Source: Aphanothece saxicola GSE-SYN-MK-01-06B (GTDB lineage Bacteria > Cyanobacteriota > Cyanobacteriia > PCC-6307 > Cyanobiaceae). Taken from it: a stretch of DNA of 64,000 nucleotides. The notes beneath the pieces were generated by a model. It did no database searches. It was not told where the DNA came from and saw only the letters and a list, made by a program, of their open reading frames with translations. A program made the position numbers and the translations under genes. The DNA is taken from positions 310,001 to 374,000 of the forward strand of contig JAHHGT010000003.1 in the NCBI GenBank assembly GCA_019359745.1, written 5' to 3'. How positions within the stretch are numbered: position 1 is the stretch's first letter; each line of letters opens with the position of its first letter. Of the stretch, positions 9,401 to 15,268 are shown piece after piece.

Positions 9401-9795
9401 ATCTGCAGCGCCTTGCGCAGCGGCTCCAGCTGGTAGGCCTTCACATCGATGCCGGCCCGGTACGGGGCCTGGAACAGCTCGGCGTCGGTGGCGGTAACGC
9501 AGTTCCAGCGCAGGGTGTTGAGGTAGGCAGAGAACTGCTTGGGTTGGTCAAAGCCCCGCTGGGCCACTGCCTCCCAGCTGCTTTCGCCCAGCACCTCAAA
9601 GTCGATCTCCCGCTCACGGAACACCGTCAGCCGCTGGCCGATGGCGTCGTCCTCCATGCAGGCCATCGAAACGACCGTGTCGGCGCCGGGCTCCTGGGGG
9701 GCTTGAACGTCCTCCACTAAGTAGCGGCGGGTGCGGCAGCGCACCACTGCACCGGGCTTGAGCCTGGAGCGGGTTCTTGTGGGGGTGACGCTCAT
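6439..9795 (-). CDS. drmD: DISARM SNF2-like helicase DrmD
   Basis: This 1118-residue superfamily 2 helicase shows Walker A in DDVGLGKT (residues 141-148), DEAH at 258-261, SATPHNGHSNSF near residue 300, and the second RecA lobe with IATDAAREGVNLQ and QRNGRIDR near residues 590-640. The N-terminal segment (KPGAVVRCRTRRYLVEDV, then SWEAVAQRGFD and NTLRWNCVTATD) is the characteristic lead-in of DrmD proteins. Long charged coiled-coil-like stretches fill the middle and C-terminal part (residues 960-1090). DrmD is the class 1 DISARM helicase that acts with DrmMI and the DrmABC core against incoming phage DNA. It is first in the operon, read leftward away from the integrase. I see no drmA, drmB or drmC in the window. 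The ATG at 9795 fits the conserved start. Confidence 0.88.
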   Translation of the reverse strand: MSVTPTRTRSRLKPGAVVRCRTRRYLVEDVQAPQEPGADTVVSMACMEDDAIGQRLTVFREREIDFEVLGESSWEAVAQRGFDQPKQFSAYLNTLRWNCVTATDAELFQAPYRAGIDVKAYQLEPLRKALQMPRVGLFIADDVGLGKTIEAGLILREMLLRQRIKRVVISCPPSVLRQWQEEMASRFGLAFTVMDRAYVAKVRQERGYGTNPWSTHSRFLISHALLRNSEYSAPLRVWLEHGKGGEDQAPVQSLLILDEAHNAAPASNTLRYAIDSGLTRSLRDLAPLFEHRIFLSATPHNGHSNSFTALLELLDPARFVRGVPFAPGDLDTVLVRRLKDDLRRTGEEFPERIVEPLSVPKGSLPADTPELELSRLLQTYRKQREQRLIREGATKRQLNADRLVITNLQKRLLSSIEAFARTLKVHRKSLDQKQEQRREALAAAGAQLDLMLGGADSDSDLAELTEDELLNLEEAQTRAALRQTFQADQSDLALLERMGEVAAANRNRPDPRIKLLETFLRTHLCPDLGEAKARWKPTRLLIFTDYVDTKRYLERQLRDLLGDDDADRRIASFTGGMSEENRERLKAQFNADPDQEPLRILIATDAAREGVNLQNHCKHLIHFDIPWNPSKLEQRNGRIDRKLQRAPKVWCHYFVLEDRPEDRVMDVLVKKTEVIRQELGSLSPLVQRQVDEVLEGGIDTDKAEAVQQQLLSMDSTSTDRGAMLNRAREELEASRRVERLEQQQDELRHLLAKSHDWLGFDDDPFRDVLNCSLDLLGVSGLVQGSDEKGQPCWRLEHPEALVAGSNDRSWEHTLDSLRGVWDRKTPLWQWRQDHPVRPVIFSDPGRLNAEAVHLHLEHRLVQRLLSRFLSQGFLHHELSRACVLASPDPQPKVLVLGRLSLFGQGATRLHDQLISVIADWHPGADRAAVLKPLAGAQQEQAWAILTKAMETGSTEAISAGSRNQLQAEAPADVAALKPALDAAAEQAQAAAAELLKQRGDTEAAALKEVLRAQRKRINATVRQRNRDLARLDRQAAAADPTALIPGLEEQLEVPALDLLKLTSQERKQLAADQKHWQRRLDAIEAELASEPKRIQESYRVITHRMEPAGLVYLWPVSG

Positions 9796-10196
9796 CCGAG
9801 CCCTAGAGGCTGGTGCTGGGCCAGAGCTTTCGCCGGTCTCGAGGTCACTGATCAGGGCTTAGCGAAAATCACTCTAAGGAAGGTGGCGGATTTTTGATTG
9901 GGACGATGGGGAAGCAATGGCTCGGGGTTGGTGATGGATTGCGTGAAGATCGTCATTCCCTATTCAGTCCACGAAGGCTCGCTGCACCTCCTGGTGATTC
10001 CGGGGATCAGAGGCCTGGCCTCCTGATCGAGCCTGATCTCATGGATGAAGGGGGAGAAGATATTTCATGACCGTGTTGTCCTGGCTACAGCCTTCAGTAT
10101 TTATTCCGCAGGGAAGTTCTTCCTCTGGAGAGGATGGAAGTCAGCAGGTACTGCGTGCTCTTCGCGCTGGAAGAAAGGGGTGACTGCCCTGAAGGT
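9796..10196. other. Non-coding stretch between drmD and the xis-like gene
   Basis: No convincing gene lies here: the short open frames present lack recognisable protein character. The stretch should hold the promoter of the drmD operon, but I see no clear -35/-10 pair. A hairpin at 10005-10028 is listed separately. Two AT-rich patches, around 9885-9900 and 10065-10100, stand out against the genome background. Confidence 0.5.
10005..10028. terminator. Hairpin between the xis-like gene and drmD
   Basis: An inverted repeat pairs GATCAG with CTGATC and AGG with CCT around a 5-nt loop, with one bulged C. It lies downstream of the leftward xis-like gene and upstream of drmD, where a terminator would insulate the two units. 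There is no T-run on either side, so it could also be a protein-binding site. Confidence 0.3.
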
Positions 10197-10430
10197 TCAG
10201 GCGCATCCAGGGCTTGGCCTGCCGTGACACTGCCGCCAGCTCATCGCCTGCCTGCAGCCATTGACCTCCCACACCCTTGGGCTGTTCGGATAGGGACCAC
10301 GACGGCAATGGGTGCCTTCGATCAGGAACCCATCGCGATCGGCATACCGCTTGAGCGTGTGGGGGCTGATGCCGAGGGCACGGGCGGCCTGGCTGGTGGG
10401 AAGCCAGAGTTCCTCATGGTGGCGGACCAT
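10197..10430 (-). CDS. Excisionase-like helix-turn-helix protein
   Basis: This 77-residue protein starts MVRHHEELWLPTSQAARALG and continues with ISPHTLKRYADRDGFL, a MerR/excisionase-type helix-turn-helix: two helices that recognise DNA, followed by a short wing-like region (HCRRGPYPNSPRVWEV). Small proteins of this kind next to an integrase act as recombination directionality factors or as repressors of the element. The ATG at 10430 is preferred because the longer open frame adds 43 residues of arginine/proline-rich low-quality sequence. It lies between the integrase and the defence operon, reads leftward like both, and is preceded by an inverted repeat at 10448-10467 that could be its binding site. 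Confidence 0.65.
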   Translation of the reverse strand: MVRHHEELWLPTSQAARALGISPHTLKRYADRDGFLIEGTHCRRGPYPNSPRVWEVNGCRQAMSWRQCHGRPSPGCA

Positions 10431-10447
10431 CGATCTGCTGCTGCATG

Positions 10448-10467
10448 CATACGCACAACAACGTATG
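10448..10467. repeat. Inverted repeat upstream of the xis-like gene
   Basis: The arms CATACG and CGTATG are perfect complements separated by 8 nt. The repeat ends 17 nt before the xis-like start codon and lies in the gap after the integrase. This is the usual place for an operator or an excisionase-binding site. No experimental support can be drawn from sequence alone. Confidence 0.45.
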
Positions 10468-10506
10468 TAGTGACTCCGAAAAGCGGGTCGGGTGAAGCCG
10501 GGTTGG

Positions 10507-11723
10507 TCAGGCTGCCGCGGCCCCGATCTTCTCGAAGGCCGCGTCGATGGTTTCCGCATCGGTCCAGTTCCCGTAATGCCGGCAGTGGGTCTGGAGGCTG
10601 TGCCCCATCAGGCTGGCGGTCAGCCTGGGGGCAAGCCCCCGCTGATGGGCCCTCAGCGCGTAGCCATGGCGGAGGCCATAGGGCGTGAGGATTTCGCACC
10701 TGGAGCGGGCCTCGGCCCGCAGCCGTTGCCATGCCGAGCGCCTTTCCAGGAATTGATGGACAGCCGCTCCGGCCCCCTTGTTGTCGGTGCCAAGCGGCGG
10801 GAGTTCCTGGGTCTCCAGCATCCTGAGCAGCCGGGTGCTTTCGCCTTCCATCCCTTCTGGGTCCAGCCCGCGTACCTGGCGAGGGGGGGTGCTCCCTCGG
10901 GCGGTGCGTTTGCGGTAATCCACAAGGAGCCAGTTTCCTTCTGCTCGGCAGAAACGCAGCTCCACAGGCCGAAGTCCGAAGCAGCCGATCAGTCCGATGG
11001 CCAATCGCCAGCGGGGATCTGTGATGGACTCCAGCAGGGCCACCAGTTGCCGATCCTTGATCGGGGTGCTGTCCCTGCGAAGGGAATCGGCCGAGCGCCT
11101 GCCGATGAAGTCCGCCAGCTCCTCTGGGGGTTTCCAGCGAGTGGGTGCCCCTTGTTTCAGGGCAAAGCGCAGCAGCTGGGCGGTGTAGAGGATGCGGAGC
11201 TGCCGCCCCTTGCTGCCGGGTTCACCTCCGCAGGTCTGCACCAACCGCTCGAAAGCTCTGGGGCATCCGCCGGGGCAGGGCTGGCCGCCAGCTCCGCCAT
11301 GACGGCTTGCATCACCGGCTCGTACATCCGCTCGAAGGTGCTGGCCTTCACGGCGCCGCTGCTGAGCTTGAAGGACCGGAAGCCTTCCACCATCAGCTGC
11401 CAGTCGATGCGCTGCTGCGTGGCCGGCCCGGGAAGGGCCACGACGCCTTTCCGCTGGAGCAGGGCATTGGCCCGCTTGAGCCCAACCCCCTGCTCCTTCA
11501 TCGCTGAGCGAAGCTGGGCAACCGTCCCGAGCACGGCGGGGATGCACTCGCCGTTCCATGGGATGGCGAGTGTCTGGGTTTCCCGGGTGCCGTCGGTACC
11601 GCGGTGGCACAGACGCACTTGGCCCCTTGCCTCCCACACCGTCCAGCCGCGCCCGTTGTCCTGCTGGAGGGCGTGCCTGAGGGTGGTGATCCACCTGGGC
11701 TGCCGGGGCCTTGCCGCTGCCAT
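10507..11723 (-). pseudogene. Tyrosine recombinase (integrase) of the island, frameshifted
   Basis: Two frames together make one integrase. The first, from ATG 11723, begins MAAARPRQPRWITTL and holds the N-terminal arm/core-binding part (VKASTFERMYEPVMQAV). The second holds the catalytic part: Arg in FGLRPVELRF, YGLRHGYALR, LMGHS, and the nucleophile Tyr in CRHYGNW, ending near 10507. In the Arg-II box, the usual first His is Tyr (PYGLRH). The frames join by a one-base shift in or beside the CCCC of GATGCCCCAGAG (about 11255-11265): the first frame degrades into a proline/serine-rich run there, and the second becomes integrase-like with RAFERLVQTCGGEPG. A base is missing, either truly or by a reading error in the C run. 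It lies immediately downstream of the tRNA-Ala 3' end, the standard position for the integrase of a tRNA-targeted island. Confidence 0.75.
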
Positions 11724-11734
11724 CGACTGGGGGC

Positions 11735-11756
11735 GTTTGCAAAATTGTTTGCAAAA
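11735..11756. repeat. Tandem direct repeat GTTTGCAAAA ahead of the integrase
   Basis: Two identical 10-mers GTTTGCAAAA start at 11735 and 11747, 12 bp apart, in an AT-rich patch of an otherwise GC-rich region. They lie between the integrase start and the tRNA-Ala 3' end. Short direct repeats in this place are typical integrase arm-type sites or operators controlling int; they also overlap the spacer and -10 area of the putative int promoter. Confidence 0.5.
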
Positions 11757-11766
11757 ACGCTGTCAA
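11737..11766 (-). promoter_or_regulatory. Putative integrase promoter
   Basis: On the minus strand a perfect -35 hexamer TTGACA lies at 11766-11761, followed after about 15-17 nt by an AT-rich but poor -10 region. The integrase ATG is at 11723, so the leader would be very short. The direct repeats fall within this promoter, so an int or xis product bound there would block it. Confidence 0.35.
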
Positions 11767-11837
11767 AAGCAAGTGCCCGTTGGAGCAGCCGGCAGGCCGT
11801 TTGGGCGAGATCCCAGGTGGGGACTGGGAAAATTGAA

Positions 11838-11910
11838 TGGAGCCAAGCGGATTCGAACCGCTGACCCCCTGCATGCCATGCAGGTGCTCTACCAGCTGAG
11901 CTATGGCCCC
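11838..11910 (-). tRNA. tRNA-Ala(GGC), island insertion site
   Basis: The 73-nt gene reads GGGGCCA at the acceptor 5' side and TGGCTCC plus A at the 3' side, with a D-arm GCTC...GAGC, an anticodon stem CCTGC/GCAGG enclosing loop ATGGCAT (anticodon GGC, decoding GCC), and a T-arm AGCGG-TTCGAAT-CCGCT. CCA is not encoded. The integrase begins about 115 bp beyond the 3' end on the same strand, so the 3' half of this tRNA is the likely attachment core, and the element's other end should carry a copy of it left of the window. Confidence 0.95.
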
Positions 11911-11976
11911 ATTGATGCGCCGGCTGACCGGTGCTTGAGGAGCTTACAACGTGGCCGATCGCCCCCCAGTCACCGC

Positions 11977-12630
11977 TCAGACCTGACGCCAGACCGCCAC
12001 CAGGCGGCCTTGCACACTCACCTGGTCGGCGGGCAGGGTGATCGGAGCGTAGGCCGGATTGGCGGCCTCGAGGCGCACCTGGGATCCCTGGCGGTGGAAG
12101 TGCTTGAGGGTGGTGCCGCTGCCGGGCACCAGGGCGCTCACGATCGTGCCCTCCCGCAGCCGGGAGGGGTCGGACACGGGCTCCATCAGCACCACGTCGC
12201 CATCGGCGATGTGGGCGTCCACCATCGAGTCGCCGTTGACGGTGAGGGCGAACAGGCCGCGGGTGTCCAGCACCGGAGCCAGATCGAGGTGCTCCTGGAC
12301 GTCGTCGAAGGTTTCCACCAGTCCGCCGGCGGCCACGGCGCCGAGCACCGGGATGCCCGTGCGGGTGTCTCCGAGCAGCTGCAGGGTGCGGGCCTGCCCC
12401 TCCTGCCAGGTGATCCAGCCCTTCTGCTGCAGGTGGCGCAGGCGGCTCTGGATCGGCGCCGGCGAGCGCAGACCCATGGCCTCCATCATCTGGCGGATCG
12501 AGGGGCTGTGGCGGTGACTGCCGATGTAGTCGGCGAGCCAGTCGTAGAGCTCCCGCTGGGCCTCGGTGAGCTCCTGGTGGGTGGCGAACACGGGCAGTAC
12601 GGATGAACCAGTCCCTTTCTGCCATCCCAT
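11977..12630 (-). CDS. lexA: LexA repressor
   Basis: LexA is a DNA-binding repressor that cleaves itself when RecA is activated. In the 217-residue frame the winged-helix part (SPSIRQMMEAMGLRSPAPIQSRL, residues 42-63) is followed by the Ala-Gly cleavage site at 101-102 (GAVAAGG), Ser135 in GDSMVD and Lys175 in TTLKHF, so autocleavage looks intact. The ATG at 12630 gives a short non-conserved leader; an in-frame GTG at 12591 (start V-F-A-T-H-Q-E) would match the usual LexA beginning better and would put an SOS-like element (12596-12609) directly upstream of the gene. It lies 42 bp downstream of argF on the same strand and is followed by tRNA-Ala. Confidence 0.93.
   Translation of the reverse strand: MGWQKGTGSSVLPVFATHQELTEAQRELYDWLADYIGSHRHSPSIRQMMEAMGLRSPAPIQSRLRHLQQKGWITWQEGQARTLQLLGDTRTGIPVLGAVAAGGLVETFDDVQEHLDLAPVLDTRGLFALTVNGDSMVDAHIADGDVVLMEPVSDPSRLREGTIVSALVPGSGTTLKHFHRQGSQVRLEAANPAYAPITLPADQVSVQGRLVAVWRQV
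12596..12609. promoter_or_regulatory. Possible SOS (LexA) box
   Basis: The sequence AGTACGGATGAACC on the plus strand matches the published cyanobacterial LexA-box consensus, recalled as RGTACNNNDGTWCB, with one mismatch. It lies a few bases upstream of the alternative lexA GTG start, where autoregulation would be expected. A single 14-mer with a mismatch is weak evidence. Confidence 0.25.
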
Positions 12631-12672
12631 GGTCGGTTTGTCCAGAGCCGGGCCACCCTGATGGGGGTGCGC

Positions 12673-13635
12673 TCAGTCGCTGACGCCCCCCAGCAGGGTG
12701 GCCAGCAGGGCCTGCTGCACGTGAAGCCGATTCTCGGCCTGGTCGAACACCCGGCTGGCGGCCCCCTCGATCACCCCGGCGCTGATCTCTTCGCCCCGGT
12801 GGGCCGGCAGACAGTGCAGCACGATCGCCCGCGGATCGGCCTCGGCCAGCAGGTCCTCGTCGAGGCACCAGCCGGCGAACGCCTGCTCCCGCTGGGCCTG
12901 CTCCTCCTCCTGGCCCATGGAGGCCCACACATCGGTGTAGAGCACATGGGCGCCCCGGGCCGTGGCCAGGGGCTCCTGCAGCACCGTGATCAGACAGCGG
13001 TCGCCGGCGAGGGCCCGGGCCTGGGCCACCACGGCCGGACTCGGGGCGAAACCATCCGGGCAGCCGATGCGCACGTCCATCCCCAGCAGGGCCCCGACGA
13101 GCATCAGCGAGTGGGCCATGTTGTTGCCGTCGCCCACGTAGGCCAGGGTGAGGCCGTGCAGGTCGGTGGGGCTATGGCCGAAGCGCTCCTGGATCGTCAG
13201 GGCATCGGCCAGGGCCTGGCAGGGGTGCTCCAGGTCGGTGAGGGCGTTGATCACCGGGATCGAGGCCCAGTGGGCGTAGTCGACCAGGTCCTCCTGGGCG
13301 AAGGTGCGGATCGCCAGGGCATCGCAGTAGCGGCTCAGCACCCGGGCGGTGTCGGCGATCGGCTCGCCACGGCCCACCTGGGTGACGGCCGGGTTGAGGT
13401 CGATCGTCTGGCCGCCGAGCCTGGCCATGGCGACGATGAAGCTCACCCGGGTGCGGGTGGAGGCCTTGGAGAAGATCAGCCCCAGCACCCGGCCGGCCAG
13501 GTCGATACGGCGTTCGCCGACCTTCAACTGGCGGGCCAGCTCGAGCAGGGCGAGGGTCTGGGAGCCGTCCAGGTCGGCCGAGGAGAGCAGGTCGCGGCCT
13601 TTCAGGGCGGCGAGTGGGGCTGAGGGGGACACCAT
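12673..13635 (-). CDS. argF: Ornithine carbamoyltransferase
   Basis: ArgF joins carbamoyl phosphate to ornithine to give citrulline in arginine synthesis, in the cytoplasm. The carbamoyl-phosphate motif STRTRVSF is near residue 58, HPCQALAD is near residue 140 and the ornithine-loop motif HCLPAHRGEE lies in the C-terminal part. The ATG at 13635 gives 320 residues, normal for the family; an in-frame start 18 nt upstream is less likely. It is followed 42 bp later by lexA on the same strand, and preceded 46 bp upstream by the end of a glycosyltransferase gene, so it may be read from an upstream promoter as well as its own. Confidence 0.95.
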   Translation of the reverse strand: MVSPSAPLAALKGRDLLSSADLDGSQTLALLELARQLKVGERRIDLAGRVLGLIFSKASTRTRVSFIVAMARLGGQTIDLNPAVTQVGRGEPIADTARVLSRYCDALAIRTFAQEDLVDYAHWASIPVINALTDLEHPCQALADALTIQERFGHSPTDLHGLTLAYVGDGNNMAHSLMLVGALLGMDVRIGCPDGFAPSPAVVAQARALAGDRCLITVLQEPLATARGAHVLYTDVWASMGQEEEQAQREQAFAGWCLDEDLLAEADPRAIVLHCLPAHRGEEISAGVIEGAASRVFDQAENRLHVQQALLATLLGGVSD

Positions 13636-13681
13636 GGCCCACGTCCCAAACAACCCTTATGCGAGATCGACCCCCCCCACG

Positions 13682-15244
13682 TCAAGGGCAGGGGCGCAGG
13701 CCATGGCGTTCGGGCTGCACGGTGCTGGTGCGGGGCAGCAGGATGAAAGCCGAGAACTGCCAGGCCCCGGGAGCCTCCCAGCAGGCCAGCTGGTGGTTGG
13801 CGCCGCTCAGCTCCTTCATCCCTTGCCGGGTGCCGTGGAACCCCAGCAGCGGCTGCTGCAGGGGTGCGGGGGCCGCTGGGTCCCGTTCCTCCAGATCCCG
13901 CAGCTGGCCCGGTCGGAAGTAGGTGCCCATCAGGGCATCGCTGCGCCAGCCCGTGCTCCAGCAGCCGCCCCCACAGACGCCGGTGCTGTTCACGAAGGCG
14001 GCCATGGCCCGATAGTTCTCCAGTGGTGTCTGTTTCTCGGCCAGCAACCGCTGGCCGATCCGCAGCTGTAGCAGCAGCACGGTGGCCAGCAGGACGGCCA
14101 GGGCGGTGCGGCGGAAGCGGCCCAGACCGGCCGTCAGCTCCCAGCCCGTGCCCACCAGGTAGGCCAGCGCCGGCAGCACCACGATGGTGTAGCGGGCCTG
14201 GCTCAACGGCTTGATCGGATCGATCACCAGCAGCAGCGCCAGGAACAGGCTGATCACCAGGAGCAGGTAGCGGGCCTCCCCCAGGGCCGGGGGCAGCTGC
14301 TGGGTCGGCGCCACGAGGAAGCGGCGCAGGTTCCGCCAGGAGCCGAAGGCGCAGCAGACCGCCACCACCAGAGCGATCAGGCCCAGCTGGGCCAGCTGTC
14401 CCTGACGGAGGTCCAGCAGGGGAAGCAGACCGCGGCTGAACTGCTCCAGGGTGCCGGTGATCGGTGTCACCTCGATCCAGTCGATCCGCTGTAATTTGGC
14501 GCCGATCGAACTGGCCAGCCCATGGGCGAGGGGCAGCAGCAGCAGCAGCCCCAAGACGGCCGCGTCCCGCCGTCGCCGCAGCACCCGTCCTTCGGCGGCG
14601 CTCACCGCCAGCACCGCCAGGACGAACAGCAGCGAGAAGTAGTGGGTCAGGGACAGCAGCACGCAGGCGAGACGGAACCCCCAGCGCAGGGCGGCTGCGT
14701 GGCGTTCCGGCCGCTGGCGCAGCAGCAGGGCCGTGCCCAGCATCAGCGTCGAGAGTGTCAGCGAGAGGGCATAGCTGCGCGTCTCCTGGGCATAGAAGAG
14801 AAAGGAGGGGCTGGTGCCCAGGAAGGACACCGTGGCCAGACGGCGACCGCTGCCGCGCCCCGAACTGCCCAGGGCCGCCGTCACCAGGCCCAGGGCGGCA
14901 ATCAGAAAGCTGAGGCTGCGGGTGGCGCTCTCCCCGTTGCCGAAGACCCCGATCCAGAGCTTCAGCAGGACCTGGTAGAGGGGCGGGTGGGTGTCGGGGA
15001 TCAGCCAGTCCCGGAACAGCACGGCCCAGTCGGCGCTGCTGGCGGCCACCGACCAGATCTCATCAGACCAGTAGGAATAGGCCGTTTTCAGGCCCTGCCC
15101 GGCCACCCCGAGGCAGCACAGGATCAGCACGGCGGTCAGAAGCCGACGGGGAGGGCGCTGGATTGGTCGGGTGGCGGGTGGTGGCGCTGAGGGCTCTGTC
15201 CCGACCACCTTCACACCGATGCACGGAGACCAGTGCCGGGACAT
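13682..15244 (-). CDS. GT39-like polytopic membrane glycosyltransferase, copy 1
   Basis: A 520-residue integral membrane protein with about ten hydrophobic spans. The first periplasmic loop has YSYWSDEIWSV, with the acidic residues that GT-C transferases use for catalysis, then DTHPPLYQVLLKLWIGVFG, the usual signature of the PMT/ArnT-like GT39 class. Such enzymes move a sugar from a polyprenyl-phosphate carrier to a protein or lipid on the outer side of the membrane. It is a close paralogue of the next gene (15269-16789), 24 bp upstream on the same strand; the copies share long identical stretches (FLGTSPSFLFYAQETRSYAL) and the same C-terminal end HGLRPCP, including a 21-bp identical DNA end. 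The acceptor is unknown. Confidence 0.85.
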   Translation of the reverse strand: MSRHWSPCIGVKVVGTEPSAPPPATRPIQRPPRRLLTAVLILCCLGVAGQGLKTAYSYWSDEIWSVAASSADWAVLFRDWLIPDTHPPLYQVLLKLWIGVFGNGESATRSLSFLIAALGLVTAALGSSGRGSGRRLATVSFLGTSPSFLFYAQETRSYALSLTLSTLMLGTALLLRQRPERHAAALRWGFRLACVLLSLTHYFSLLFVLAVLAVSAAEGRVLRRRRDAAVLGLLLLLPLAHGLASSIGAKLQRIDWIEVTPITGTLEQFSRGLLPLLDLRQGQLAQLGLIALVVAVCCAFGSWRNLRRFLVAPTQQLPPALGEARYLLLVISLFLALLLVIDPIKPLSQARYTIVVLPALAYLVGTGWELTAGLGRFRRTALAVLLATVLLLQLRIGQRLLAEKQTPLENYRAMAAFVNSTGVCGGGCWSTGWRSDALMGTYFRPGQLRDLEERDPAAPAPLQQPLLGFHGTRQGMKELSGANHQLACWEAPGAWQFSAFILLPRTSTVQPERHGLRPCP

Positions 15245-15268
15245 TAGGCCTGATTGACGCCCCCCCCA

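Noticed and set aside
10492..12606. 704-residue plus-strand open frame across the integrase, tRNA and lexA
   Set aside because: It runs through a tRNA and two recognised genes on the other strand and shows no protein family features.
11498..12928. 476-residue minus-strand frame overlapping lexA and the tRNA
   Set aside because: Arg/Gly/Pro-rich, passes through tRNA-Ala; an off-frame reading of lexA and argF.
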